Position numbers and translations under genes: made by a program
Source of the DNA: CAVVAL01 sp963742725
Lineage (GTDB): Bacteria > Actinomycetota > Actinomycetes > Mycobacteriales > Cryptosporangiaceae
Assembly (NCBI GenBank): GCA_963742725.1
Contig: CAVUMX010000001.1
Location: forward strand, 1,488,001-1,552,000
Reading direction: 5' to 3'
Length of the DNA: 64,000 bases
Part shown: positions 1 to 8,587 of the stretch, piece after piece
Position numbering within the stretch: the first letter of the stretch is position 1
How the letters are laid out: each line of letters starts with the position of its first letter
The notes under the pieces: model-generated
Seen by the model: the letters and a program-made list of their open reading frames with translations, nothing else
The model's database searches: none
What the model was told of the DNA's origin: nothing

Positions 1-199
1 CTGCGCTGTGGAGGTCGTCGCCGGCTGCGCGTGCACGGTGCGCCAGGTCCGCCGCTCGTCTGACCGCGCGGCGGCCTCGTGGGCAGTCCCACTCCGTTCG
101 CGCGGCGGCGACCGCCGCGTCCTCGCCCAGCGCGGTGATCTGCTCGGCAGAACACGTCAGGCCCCAGGCCAGGCGCCGCAGACTCTCGGCAGGCAGCAT
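1..199 (-). CDS. Partial hypothetical protein (N-terminal 66 codons)
   Basis: The reading frame opens with ATG at 199 on the minus strand and runs off the left edge. A good ribosome binding site (GGGGAGG) lies just upstream of the ATG, which decides the start. The visible protein begins MLPAESLRRLAWGLTCSAEQ and continues as an Ala/Arg-rich, probably all-helical stretch. There is no signal peptide or membrane segment in what can be seen. It resembles short helical proteins of the WXG/ESX-like type only in composition, so no function is assigned. It is read in the same direction as nuoN, which ends 95 bp to its right. Confidence 0.5.
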   Translation of the reverse strand, partial: MLPAESLRRLAWGLTCSAEQITALGEDAAVAAARTEWDCPRGRRAVRRAADLAHRARAAGDDLHSA

Positions 200-294
200 C
201 GACGACCTCCCCACGGCACCCGCTCGACCGGGCGCCTCGAGGTCCAGTCTGGTCGGTCAGCGGCGGGTCAGGCCCCACCATCCACAGCGGATGG

Positions 295-1821
295 TCACGT
301 CCACAGATCCGCGAAAAGCCTTGACGCGTCGAGGATCCACTGCGGCGCGAACCCGACCACGATCGCCGCCACCGTGACGACTGCGAGCGTCACCGACGCC
401 ACGCGGGCGGGCGGGGACGGCGGTTCGGGGACGGACTGCGCTGGCGGCGTGAACAGGAGGGCGGCGATCCGGGCGTAGTACGCCAGACCGATGACGGCGT
501 TGATGCCGACGATCACCGCCAGCCAACCGGACGACCCGTCCAGCAGCGCCCGCACGACGGTGACCTTCGCGAACAGCCCGGCAAGCCCCGGCGGCAGCCC
601 CGCGAGCCCGGCGAGCGCCAGCGCGAGCGCCCCTCCCAGCCACGGCGAGCGACGTGCCAAACCCTGATAGTCGGCGATATCGCCACCGTCGGTTGCGCCC
701 CGGGCCACCACGATCGCCCCGAACGCCCCGACGTTGATCAGGACGTAGAACAGCGTGTACCCGACGACTCCGATCACGGCGGCCCGGACCGCGTCGTCGC
801 CCCGACCGGCGGCCGTCGCGAACGCGCCGAGCGGTGCCAGGATGTACCCCGCCTGCGCCACGGACGACCACGCCAGCAGCCGCACCATCCGGCGCTGTCG
901 CAGCGCGACGAGGTTGCCGACGGTCATCGTGGCGACGGCGACGCCGGCGAGCAGCGGCCCGGCCACGTCGAGGTACGGGCGGAGGCCGCCGACGACCACG
1001 AGCAGGAGCGCGACCACGCCGCCCACCTTGGACGCCGTCGACAGGTACGTGGCGATCGGCAGCGGCGCCCCGTCGTACGTGCCGGGCGCCCACGCGTGGA
1101 ACGGCACCGCCGCCACCTTGAACGCCAGCCCGACAAGCACCAACGCAACAGCCGCAGCCGTCAGGGGCAGGTCGCGAAGCTCGTCCCGGCCGAGCGCCGC
1201 GCTGAGCCGGTCCAGGTGGACGGCTCCGGTCAGCGCGTAGAGCAGCCCGGCGCCGAGCAGCGTGACGGACGTCGACACGACGGACACCACGAAGAACGTG
1301 ATCGCGCCCTCGGCCGACCGCAGCGAACGCCGCCGCAGCCCTACCAGCACATACACGGGCAGCGTGAGGGTCTCCAGCGCGACGATCAGGGTCAGCAGGT
1401 CGCGCGCCGACGCCAGGACGACACCGCCGAACAGCGAGCAGATGAGCAGGAACGCGTACTCGCCGGCCGGCACGTCGCCGCTGCTGACGGATGCCGCCGA
1501 CAGCCCCAGCACGACGAGCGTCAACGCGCAGAACACCACAACCGCCACAGCGGACGCCTGGTCGAACACGAACGAGCAGGACGGACCCACGTCGACGGAT
1601 CCGGGCAACGTGCCGCCGGGCGTGCAGAGCGTGCCGCGCGGCTCGTCCCGGGAGACCACCACGGCCAGCACACCGGCAGCGGCCGGGCCCAGCGCCGCGA
1701 CGCCGAGCAGCGCCGCCCGCAGGCCGGGCCTCGCCAGGTCGACGAGAAGCACGAGCACCGCCGCTGCCACCACCGCGTACGCGGGTGCGAGCGCGGCGTG
1801 GTCGATCGCCTGGGTGTTCAC
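295..1821 (-). CDS. nuoN: NADH-quinone oxidoreductase subunit N
   Basis: A 508-residue polytopic membrane protein of the antiporter-like (proton-translocating) complex I family, of normal NuoN length. About fourteen hydrophobic helices are visible. The family's buried-lysine region can be recognised around GLAFKVAAVPFHAWAPGTYD, and the helix carrying GLPPGLAGLFAKV is also typical. It starts with GTG (MNTQAIDHAALAPAY). It is the last gene of the nuoC-H-I-J-K-L-M-N run. Unlike its neighbours it is separated from nuoM by 121 bp, which contain a dispersed palindromic repeat. NuoN should lie in the membrane arm beside NuoM. Confidence 0.95.
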   Translation of the reverse strand: MNTQAIDHAALAPAYAVVAAAVLVLLVDLARPGLRAALLGVAALGPAAAGVLAVVVSRDEPRGTLCTPGGTLPGSVDVGPSCSFVFDQASAVAVVVFCALTLVVLGLSAASVSSGDVPAGEYAFLLICSLFGGVVLASARDLLTLIVALETLTLPVYVLVGLRRRSLRSAEGAITFFVVSVVSTSVTLLGAGLLYALTGAVHLDRLSAALGRDELRDLPLTAAAVALVLVGLAFKVAAVPFHAWAPGTYDGAPLPIATYLSTASKVGGVVALLLVVVGGLRPYLDVAGPLLAGVAVATMTVGNLVALRQRRMVRLLAWSSVAQAGYILAPLGAFATAAGRGDDAVRAAVIGVVGYTLFYVLINVGAFGAIVVARGATDGGDIADYQGLARRSPWLGGALALALAGLAGLPPGLAGLFAKVTVVRALLDGSSGWLAVIVGINAVIGLAYYARIAALLFTPPAQSVPEPPSPPARVASVTLAVVTVAAIVVGFAPQWILDASRLFADLWT

Positions 1822-1835
1822 CGGGCCACGCCCCC

Positions 1836-1899
1836 AACTGTCGGGGATATCGGGGTATCCAGCGCCCGGTTACAGGACGCCATCCCGAACAGTCCGGTT
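1836..1899 (+). repeat. 64-bp dispersed intergenic palindromic repeat, copy 1
   Basis: This fills the gap between nuoM and nuoN. The same 64-bp sequence occurs inverted at 57163-57226, with 52 of 64 positions identical by my hand alignment. The end AACTGTCGGG and the core CCGGTTACAG are unchanged. The two ends of each copy are imperfect inverted repeats (ACTGTCGGGG against CCCGAACAGT). I infer a REP- or MITE-like element. Confidence 0.6.
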
Positions 1900-1942
1900 T
1901 GTCCGCGCGGGGCGGCGAGGGTAGCGGCGGTGCGGGCGATGG

Positions 1943-3436
1943 TCACCGGGTCACCGCCTCGATCACGGCCTGGGCGGGGCCCGAGGTGAGGTCGAGGACG
2001 AGTCCGGGCCAGAGGCCGAGCACCAGCGCCAGCACGACCAGCGGCGACCAGGCCGCGACCTCGTAGGCCGACAACCCCGGCGCGTCGACGGCGGCGACCC
2101 GCCCGGACGGCTCCCCGGCGACGACACGACGCAGCAGGCGCAGGAAGTACGCGGCGGTCAGGGCGGCACCGATCGCGGCGAGGACGGCGAGCGTGACGAA
2201 CAGCGTCCGGGGCAGCGACGCCTCAGGGCGCCAGGCACCGACGACCGCGAACGCCTCGCCCCAGAATCCGGCCAGGCCGGGCAGCCCCAGGCTCGCGACG
2301 GACGCGAAGCCCAGCACACCGGCCAGCAGAGGCACCCGGACCCGAAGTCCGCCGAGCTCGGCGAGCTGGCCGGTGCCGTACCGGTCCTTGATGGCGCCGG
2401 CCAGGAAGAACAGCAGGCCGGTGATGATGCCGTGGGCGATGTTGCCGATCAGCGCGGCCTGGAGCCCGGCGGCGGTCAGGGACGCGACGCCGAGCAGCAC
2501 GAACCCCATGTGCCCGACGCTGGAGTACGCGATGAGCCGCTTGAGTTCCGGCTGGGCGAGGCAGACGAGCGCCCCGACGAGGATCGCGGCCACGGCCAGC
2601 ACACCGATATAGGGCGCCGCCGCGCGCGTGCCCTCGGGCAGGATCGGGACGGCCAGCCGGATCAGGCCGTACGTGCCCATCTTCAGCAGGACGCCGGCCA
2701 GGATGACCGAACCGATCGTCGGCGCCTCGGTGTGCGCGTCCGGGAGCCAGGTGTGCAGCGGCCACAGCGGACTCTTCACCGCGAACGCCACCAGCAGCAG
2801 CGTGAACGCGGCGATCTGGGTGCCGCGCGACAGGTCGTTGCCGGCGGACAGGGCCTCCACATCGGCCGTTCCCGCCTGGACGATCACCAGCACGAGCCCG
2901 ACCAGCAGCAGGACCGATCCGAACAGCGTGTAGAGCAGGAACTTCCGCGCCGCGTGCCGCCGCCCCGGTCCACCCCAGACGGCGATCAGCGCGAACATCG
3001 GCGCCAGCGTCACCTCGAAGAAGACGAAGAACAGCAGCAGGTCCAGCGCCAGGAACGTGCCGACGACACCGACTTCGAGCACCAGGAGCAGCGCCAGCAT
3101 CGTCGGGACCCGGTCACCGGGCACGTGCCGCAGCGAGTACACCGCGCAGAGCAGCGTCAACAGGGTGGTGAGCGCGACGAGCGGCCAGCTGATGCCGTCC
3201 ACGCCGAGGTGGAACCGCAGCCCGAGGGACGGCACCCAGGCCACGTCGATCTCGCTCCACGGATCGACCACGGCGTCGGGAGCGTGCCGGCCACCGAGCA
3301 GGGCCACGCTCACCGCGAACGTCACCGCCGCGACGGCCACGGCCGCCCACCGCGCCACACGATCGGGCAGGAACGCCACGACCAGCGCACCGAGCGCCGG
3401 CACCACCAGCACCGCCAGCAGCAATCCCCCGCTCAC
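1943..3436 (-). CDS. nuoM: NADH-quinone oxidoreductase subunit M
   Basis: A 497-residue proton-pumping antiporter-like subunit of complex I with about fourteen membrane helices. Family landmarks include FFEVTLAPMFALIAVWGG, the lysine-bearing KSPLWPLHTWLPDAHTEAP helix, and the Glu in LFFVFFEV. The start is GTG at 3436, after a GGCGGTGG purine-rich stretch. It lies downstream of nuoL, separated by 85 bp that hold a strong hairpin, while most other junctions of this operon overlap. It should sit between NuoL and NuoN in the membrane arm. Confidence 0.96.
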   Translation of the reverse strand: MSGGLLLAVLVVPALGALVVAFLPDRVARWAAVAVAAVTFAVSVALLGGRHAPDAVVDPWSEIDVAWVPSLGLRFHLGVDGISWPLVALTTLLTLLCAVYSLRHVPGDRVPTMLALLLVLEVGVVGTFLALDLLLFFVFFEVTLAPMFALIAVWGGPGRRHAARKFLLYTLFGSVLLLVGLVLVIVQAGTADVEALSAGNDLSRGTQIAAFTLLLVAFAVKSPLWPLHTWLPDAHTEAPTIGSVILAGVLLKMGTYGLIRLAVPILPEGTRAAAPYIGVLAVAAILVGALVCLAQPELKRLIAYSSVGHMGFVLLGVASLTAAGLQAALIGNIAHGIITGLLFFLAGAIKDRYGTGQLAELGGLRVRVPLLAGVLGFASVASLGLPGLAGFWGEAFAVVGAWRPEASLPRTLFVTLAVLAAIGAALTAAYFLRLLRRVVAGEPSGRVAAVDAPGLSAYEVAAWSPLVVLALVLGLWPGLVLDLTSGPAQAVIEAVTR

Positions 3437-3446
3437 AGCGCCACCG

Positions 3447-3504
3447 CCCCGGAAGTGTGTGGGATCTCGTCAGCTATAGCTCGCAAAAACCCACACACTT
3501 CGGG
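3447..3504. repeat. Intercistronic hairpin between nuoL and nuoM
   Basis: The arms GAAGTGTGTGGG and CCCACACACTTC flank a 26-nt loop. The stem extends to CCCG/CGGG with one bulged G. The loop itself contains the perfect palindrome AGCTATAGCT (3472-3481) followed by an A5 tract. There is no U tract after the stem in the nuoL-to-nuoM direction, so it looks like an mRNA-stability or REP-type element rather than a terminator. Confidence 0.65.
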
Positions 3505-3521
3505 AGGGGGCAGCGACCCGG

Positions 3522-5300
3522 TCATGGGGCAACCGCCACGGCGGCGGCGGCGAGCAGGAGGGCGCCGGCCAGGACGGCGGTCGCGTACCGGCCGAGGCCC
3601 GAGGTGTGTACCCGCGCCAGCAGTCCGCCGATGCCGACGGCCGTGCGCCCGGTACCTTCCACGGCGCCGTCCACCAGCTTCTCGTCGGCCGCCCGCACGG
3701 AGCGGGCGAGCGCCTGTGCCGGCCGGACGACCAACAGGTCCTGAAGAGCGTCCATATAGAACGCTTTTTCGAACACGGGACGGACAAGACCGAGCACAGC
3801 GGCGGGATCCTCGGCGGGTGCCCGCCGCCACACGAGCCAGGCGCCACCCGCGCCCGACGCGATGAGCAGCAGCGACGCGGCGGTGGTGGCCGGCTCGGGC
3901 GTCAAGCCCTCCTGCCAGGCGAATCCGAGGAGTGCGGCCGGCACGGCGAGCCCGACGAGCGGCCACCGCATGGACGGCGGCGGGTCGTGCGGGTGCCCAC
4001 CCTGCGCAGCGCCGAAGAACGTGCGCAGCCAGAGCCGGGTGACGTACGCGGCGGTCAGCGCGACCGTGACCAGCCCGGCTGCCAGCACGATCCAGCCTGT
4101 GGTCGTGCCGGCGTGCTCGGCGGCGCCCAGGATGCTCTCCTTGCTCCAGAAGCCACCGAACGGCGGCACCCCTGCGAGCGCGGCCAGCCCGATCGTCGTG
4201 ACGGTGAACGTCAGCGGCATCGGCTTGCGCAGCCCGCCCATCGCCGACATGAGGTTCGTGCCGACCGCGTGGATGACCGCGCCCGCCGCCAGGAACAGCA
4301 GCGCCTTGAACGCGGCGTGCGTGAGCAGGTGGAACAGGCTCTGGTCGCGGGCGCCCACCGCGAGCCCGCCGGTCATGTAGCCCAGCTGGCTGACCGTGGA
4401 CCAGGCCAGCACCTTCTTGATGTCGTCCTGTGCCAGGGCAGCGCACGCGCCGAGCAGCATCGTGATCGCCGCCATCACCCCGAGGACCGCCAGCGCCGTG
4501 GGCGTGAACAGCGGCAGGAGCCGCGCCACGACGTAGACACCGGCGGCGACCATCGTCGCGGCGTGGATCAGGGCGCTGATCGGCGTGGGGCCGGCCATCG
4601 CGTCGGGCAACCAGGTGTGCAGCGGGAACTGCGCGCTCTTGCCCGCGACCCCGGCGAGCAGCAGCAGGCAGGCGAGCGTGCGGGTGCCGGTGCTGAGGTC
4701 GGCGGCGAGGACATCGGCGATCCGGAACGAGCCCGCCTCGACGCCCAGGACGACCACGCCGAGCAGGAACCCGACGTCGCCCACGCGCGTGACCAGGAAC
4801 GCCTTCACGGCCGCGCCCGGGGCCTCGGGCAGCGACCGGTCGTGCCCGATCAGCAGGTACGAGCAGAGGCCCATGACCTCCCAGCCGACGAGCAGCGTGA
4901 CCAGGTCGCCCGAGACCACCACCAGCATCATCGCGGCGGTGAACAGGGACACCTGCGCCGCGTACGGGGCGTAGCGGTCGTCGTCGGCGAGGTACCCGGT
5001 CGAGTAGACCTGCACGGCGAACGCGACCGCGCCGACCATGACCGCGACGAGGCCGACGATCGTGTCCAGCCGGACGGCCGCCGTGACCGTCAGCGTGCCG
5101 AAGTCGGCGATCGGGTGGGCGGCGTCCAGGCGCTCGTCGCGGAAGGCCAGGGCGATCGCCGCCAGCCAGGCGAGCCCGGTGGCGCCCAGGGCGAGCCCGG
5201 CCGCGCGGCGCTTCGAGGACTGGGGCAGGAGCAGCCCGGCCAGCCCGGCGACGCCTGGCAGCACGGGCAGGGCGGCCGCGAGCAGCACGGTCGTGTTCAC
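3522..5300 (-). CDS. nuoL: NADH-quinone oxidoreductase subunit L
   Basis: A 592-residue antiporter-like subunit of complex I, slightly short for NuoL. It carries the conserved GWEVMGLCSYLLIG helix, the KSAQFPLHTWLPDAMAGPTP helix with its key lysine, and the LTHAAFKALLFLAAGAVIH segment. The C-terminal region should form the long lateral helix that runs along NuoM and NuoN. The start is GTG at 5300, and the codon overlaps the nuoK stop (GTGA), so the two are translationally coupled. The protein is in the plasma membrane at the distal end of the proton-pumping arm. Confidence 0.96.
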   Translation of the reverse strand: MNTTVLLAAALPVLPGVAGLAGLLLPQSSKRRAAGLALGATGLAWLAAIALAFRDERLDAAHPIADFGTLTVTAAVRLDTIVGLVAVMVGAVAFAVQVYSTGYLADDDRYAPYAAQVSLFTAAMMLVVVSGDLVTLLVGWEVMGLCSYLLIGHDRSLPEAPGAAVKAFLVTRVGDVGFLLGVVVLGVEAGSFRIADVLAADLSTGTRTLACLLLLAGVAGKSAQFPLHTWLPDAMAGPTPISALIHAATMVAAGVYVVARLLPLFTPTALAVLGVMAAITMLLGACAALAQDDIKKVLAWSTVSQLGYMTGGLAVGARDQSLFHLLTHAAFKALLFLAAGAVIHAVGTNLMSAMGGLRKPMPLTFTVTTIGLAALAGVPPFGGFWSKESILGAAEHAGTTTGWIVLAAGLVTVALTAAYVTRLWLRTFFGAAQGGHPHDPPPSMRWPLVGLAVPAALLGFAWQEGLTPEPATTAASLLLIASGAGGAWLVWRRAPAEDPAAVLGLVRPVFEKAFYMDALQDLLVVRPAQALARSVRAADEKLVDGAVEGTGRTAVGIGGLLARVHTSGLGRYATAVLAGALLLAAAAVAVAP

Positions 5301-5686
5301 CGGCCCGCCTCCGCGTCGGCGGGGTGCGCCGGCGGGACCTCGCCGGCCTCAGCGGCGGCCAGCCCGTCGCCGGCCTCAGCGTCGGCGTCGGGGAGGTCGA
5401 TCTCGTCGACCGCGATCGTCTGCCGCCGCCGGTAGAGCTGGAGCACGATCGCCAGGCCCACGCCGATCTCCGCTGCCGCCAGCACGATCACGAACAGCGC
5501 GAACACCTGCCCGCTGTGCGGTACGCCGACGATCGTCGTGTCGGCCGTGACGAACACCAGGTTGACGGCGTTCAGCATCAGCTCGACGGCCATCAGCAAC
5601 AGGACGGCGTTACGCCGCACGAGCACGCCGTAGACGCCGATCCCGAACAGCAACGCCGCGATGACGTACGGAATGACTGGCCGCAC
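5297..5686 (-). CDS. nuoK: NADH-quinone oxidoreductase subunit K with C-terminal extension
   Basis: The NuoK core of about 95 residues has three helices, including LLLMAVELMLNAVNLVFV with the conserved membrane glutamate, and ends near VLQLYRRRQ. It is followed by an acidic and Ala/Pro-rich tail of about 30 residues that ordinary NuoK (about 100 residues) lacks. I chose GTG at 5686 (VRPVIPYVIAALLFGIG) because it gives a family-like N-terminus 4 bp after the nuoJ stop. The frame is open further upstream, but that part overlaps nuoJ. The stop overlaps the nuoL start. Confidence 0.9.
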   Translation of the reverse strand: MRPVIPYVIAALLFGIGVYGVLVRRNAVLLLMAVELMLNAVNLVFVTADTTIVGVPHSGQVFALFVIVLAAAEIGVGLAIVLQLYRRRQTIAVDEIDLPDADAEAGDGLAAAEAGEVPPAHPADAEAGR

Positions 5687-5690
5687 CCTG

Positions 5691-6185
5691 TCACCGCCGC
5701 CCGGTGCTGGACACGACGATCGCGCCCACGAGCGCGGCGAGCAGGAGCACCGACAGCACCTCGAACGGCAGCACCCATTCGCGGAAGATCTCCGTGCCGA
5801 TCCGTTCGGCCGTACCGGGTTCGGGCAGGTCCACGCGGGTCCACCGGTAGGCGTGGACGAGCAGGGCCGCGAGCGAACCGCCCGCACCGGCACCGACCAG
5901 CAGCGCCGGCCAGCGCGACCGGTCCAGGTCTTCGCTCGGGCCGATCGGCGCACGGGTCAGCATCGCCGCGAACAGCAGCAGCACGACCACGGCGCCGACG
6001 TAGATCAGCATCTGGACCCACGCCACCAGCTCGGCCGTCAGGACGAGATAGCACCCGGCCAGCGCGCCCAGCGCCACGACCAGCCACAACCCGGCCCGGA
6101 CGACGTGCCGAGTGGTCACCACGAGCAGCGCGGCGCCGACGGCGAGCAGGCCGAGCGCGCTGATCAGCACGTCCGTGACGCTCAT
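5691..6185 (-). CDS. nuoJ: NADH-quinone oxidoreductase subunit J
   Basis: A 164-residue protein with five predicted helices. It contains the family signature AWVQMLIYVGAVVVLLLFAAML, whose pi-bulge helix couples quinone chemistry to proton pumping in complex I. The ATG at 6185 overlaps the nuoI stop (ATGA), and the length is normal. It lies between nuoI and nuoK as in canonical nuo operons. Confidence 0.95.
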   Translation of the reverse strand: MSVTDVLISALGLLAVGAALLVVTTRHVVRAGLWLVVALGALAGCYLVLTAELVAWVQMLIYVGAVVVLLLFAAMLTRAPIGPSEDLDRSRWPALLVGAGAGGSLAALLVHAYRWTRVDLPEPGTAERIGTEIFREWVLPFEVLSVLLLAALVGAIVVSSTGRR

Positions 6186-6739
6186 CCGGCGGCCTTTTCA
6201 GGCTTTTCCGCGGCTTTGTCGGCAGTGGTTTCGGCGGCGGTTTTTTCGGCGGCGGCGACTTCCTTGGCCGGTTCGCCGTTCGGGTCGTGGGCGGGCGGCG
6301 GCGGGACCGTCCACATCCACTCGCGCAGCCGTTCCCGCTCGTGCGTCAGCTCCCGGACGTCGTACTCCGCGTACTCGAACTCCGGCGTCCAGAACAGCGC
6401 GTCGAACGGGCAGACCTCGATGCAGATGCCGCAGTACATGCAGAGCGCGAAGTCGATCGCGAACCGGTCCAGCACGTTGCGCTGGCGGGCGCGGGCGCCC
6501 TCCTCGCGCGGCGGCACGGTCTCCTTGTGGGAGTCGATGTAGATGCACCAGTCCGGGCACTCGCGCGCGCACAGCATGCAGACCGTGCAGTTCTCCTCGA
6601 ACAACGCGATCACGCCACGGGACCGGGGCGGCAGGTCGGGCTTCGTGTCCGGGTACTGGCGCGTGTGGGCCCGGCGGGTCATCGTGCGCAGGGTGATGGC
6701 GAGACCTCTCGCCAGACCCGCACCCGGAACGCCGCTCAT
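6182..6739 (-). CDS. nuoI: NADH-quinone oxidoreductase subunit I (2x[4Fe-4S])
   Basis: A 185-residue ferredoxin-like subunit with two tetranuclear cluster motifs, CTVCMLCARECP and CMYCGICIEVCP, which bind clusters N6a and N6b. An Ala/Lys-rich tail of about 45 residues follows the second motif. I chose ATG at 6739 (MSGVPGAGLARGLAITLRT), preceded by GGAG, which gives the usual amphipathic N-terminus. An upstream GTG at 6772 would add eleven unlikely residues. In a complex lacking NuoE-F-G, NuoI would be the outermost cluster carrier and the natural docking point for ferredoxin. Confidence 0.95.
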   Translation of the reverse strand: MSGVPGAGLARGLAITLRTMTRRAHTRQYPDTKPDLPPRSRGVIALFEENCTVCMLCARECPDWCIYIDSHKETVPPREEGARARQRNVLDRFAIDFALCMYCGICIEVCPFDALFWTPEFEYAEYDVRELTHERERLREWMWTVPPPPAHDPNGEPAKEVAAAEKTAAETTADKAAEKPEKAAG

Positions 6740-6779
6740 GACTCCGCATCCTTCCGTGCGGCGGCCCGGCACACCAGCA

Positions 6780-7739
6780 TCACAGCGCGACCTTCACCAC
6801 TGCCGTGAGCACCAGTTGCGCCAGCGCCAGCGGAACCAGGCCCAGCCAGCAGAGCCGCTGGAGCTGGTCCTCACGCAGTCGCGGGTAGGCGACCCGGACC
6901 CAGATCACGACGAACGACACCGCGATCACCTTGATCAGCGTCCACGCCCAGCCCAGCTCGGCATCGGCGAACGGACCCCGCCACCCCCCGAGGAAGAGGA
7001 CGGTCGTCAGCGCGGAAATCACCACGATCCCGGCGTACTCGGCGAGCAGGAAGAGCGCGAACCGCAGTCCCGTGTACTCGGTGAGGTACCCGAAGACCAG
7101 CTCCGAGTCGGCGATCGGCATGTCGAACGGGGGTCGCCGGATCTCCGCCAGCCCGGCCACGAAGAAGATCACCATCGCCGGGGCCTGCCACAGCAGCCAC
7201 CACGGCTCCCAGGCCTCGACGATGCCCGTCAGCGACATCGTCCCGGCGGCCATCGCCACGCTCGCCGCCGACAGCACGAACGGCAGCTCGTACCCGAGCA
7301 GCTGTGCCGCGCCCCGCAACCCGCCCAGCAGGCTGTACTTGTTGCTGCTCGCCCACGCCGCCATCAGCATCCCGACCACGCCGACGCCGACGATCGCCAG
7401 CACGACGAACAGGCCGAGGTCCAGGTCCAGGCCGACCAGGTCCGGTCCGAGCGGCAGCAGCAGGAACACCATCAGGTACGGCAGCAGGCCGACCGCCGGC
7501 GCCAGCCGGAACACGGTCTTGTCGGCCCGCGCCGGCACGACCTCCTCCTTCTGCACGAACTTCACGCCGTCCGCCACCAGCTGCGCCCACCCGTGGAACG
7601 CCCCGGCGTACATCGGGCCCAACCGGCCCTGCATGTGCGCCATCGCCTTGTGCTCGATCTGGCCCACGATCAGCGGCAACGTCAGGAACGCCACCAGCGC
7701 GCCGCCCACTCGCAGCGCCAGCTCAGCCCAGAGCGGCAT
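6780..7739 (-). CDS. nuoH: NADH-quinone oxidoreductase subunit H
   Basis: A 319-residue membrane subunit that forms the quinone chamber with NuoB and NuoD. Visible signatures are MAHMQGRLGPMYAG (amphipathic helix region), RPPFDMPIADSELVFGY, and EYTGLRFALFLLAEY with the charged residues of the E-channel. About eight helices are predicted. The ATG at 7739 overlaps the nuoC stop. In canonical operons NuoH follows nuoG or nuoD. Here it follows nuoC directly, so nuoD is missing from its usual place. Confidence 0.96.
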   Translation of the reverse strand: MPLWAELALRVGGALVAFLTLPLIVGQIEHKAMAHMQGRLGPMYAGAFHGWAQLVADGVKFVQKEEVVPARADKTVFRLAPAVGLLPYLMVFLLLPLGPDLVGLDLDLGLFVVLAIVGVGVVGMLMAAWASSNKYSLLGGLRGAAQLLGYELPFVLSAASVAMAAGTMSLTGIVEAWEPWWLLWQAPAMVIFFVAGLAEIRRPPFDMPIADSELVFGYLTEYTGLRFALFLLAEYAGIVVISALTTVLFLGGWRGPFADAELGWAWTLIKVIAVSFVVIWVRVAYPRLREDQLQRLCWLGLVPLALAQLVLTAVVKVAL

Positions 7740-8560
7740 CAGCCCTCACCACCCTCGACGGGCTTGTCTTCGCCGGCGGCCGGCGGGGTGGCGGCCGGCG
7801 GTTCCGGCCGCGCCGGGCGGTCGGCGGCCGGGTCCTCGGCCGGCGGAGCGGCGGCCGGCGTGTCCGACCCGGCGGCCGGCGGTTCCTGGCGGGCGGGACG
7901 GGTCGGGCGATCTCCCGGCGGGGTGCGGCGAGCGGGACGGTCGCCGGGTGGGGTTCGGCGGGCGGGGCGTTCCGGCTCCTCGGCGAGGGTGCCGGCGTCC
8001 GGCCCCCATTCGTTCGGGTCGGGGACGCCCGGCGGGCGGATGCGGCGGCGACTCGGCGCGCCGCTCTCGCTTTCGCCGGGCTCCTTGGCGCCGGGCCACG
8101 GCTTGGCGACCCGTGCGACGAGTACGAAGTCCTTGCGCAGCGGGTGGCCCTCGAACTCGTCGGGGAGGAGCAACTTCTTCAGCTCCGGATGTCCGTCGAA
8201 CACGATCCCGAACATCTCGTGCGTCTCGCGCTCGTGCCAGGCGGCGCCGGGATACACCGGGACGAGACTCGCGAGGCTGGCTCCGTCGCGCGGGACGATC
8301 GTCCGCAGCAGGGCACCGTGCCGATCGGGCACCGACCACACGTGCGCGACGACCTCGAACCCGGCGTCGCCGGCATCCACACCGGTGAGCCAGTCGAAGA
8401 ACGTCAGGCCCAGTGCGTCGCGGGCGCTGGTCGCCGCCGCCACCCATCGGGCGGACGGGACGTCCACACAGGCGCGGGCGTAGGAGCCACCGACGGACAC
8501 GCTCGCCTCGCCGTCGCCGATCATGTCGACAAGACGGGCGCCGATCTCCTCCGGAGTCAC
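7739..8560 (-). CDS. nuoC: NADH-quinone oxidoreductase subunit C with long Pro/Arg-rich tail
   Basis: Residues 1-145 are the 30-kDa complex I subunit, with the signature WHERETHEMFGIVFDGHP (residues 108-125) and EGHPLRKDF. Residues 150-273 form a low-complexity tail with a tandem RPARRTPPGD repeat and Pro/Ala/Glu runs, which ordinary NuoC lacks. The start is GTG at 8560, with AGGA upstream. The gene lies 27 bp after the lipoprotein hydrolase on the same strand and heads the C-H-I-J-K-L-M-N run. It is not a NuoCD fusion, since no 49-kDa domain is present. Confidence 0.93.
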   Translation of the reverse strand: MTPEEIGARLVDMIGDGEASVSVGGSYARACVDVPSARWVAAATSARDALGLTFFDWLTGVDAGDAGFEVVAHVWSVPDRHGALLRTIVPRDGASLASLVPVYPGAAWHERETHEMFGIVFDGHPELKKLLLPDEFEGHPLRKDFVLVARVAKPWPGAKEPGESESGAPSRRRIRPPGVPDPNEWGPDAGTLAEEPERPARRTPPGDRPARRTPPGDRPTRPARQEPPAAGSDTPAAAPPAEDPAADRPARPEPPAATPPAAGEDKPVEGGEG

Positions 8561-8587
8561 GTTCAGGATCCTAGGGTGTGCCGGACC

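Noticed and set aside
8..478. Plus-strand open frame of 156 codons at the left edge
   Set aside because: It runs antisense to nuoN and to the better-supported partial minus-strand gene, and has low-complexity Arg/Ala content and no family-like sequence.
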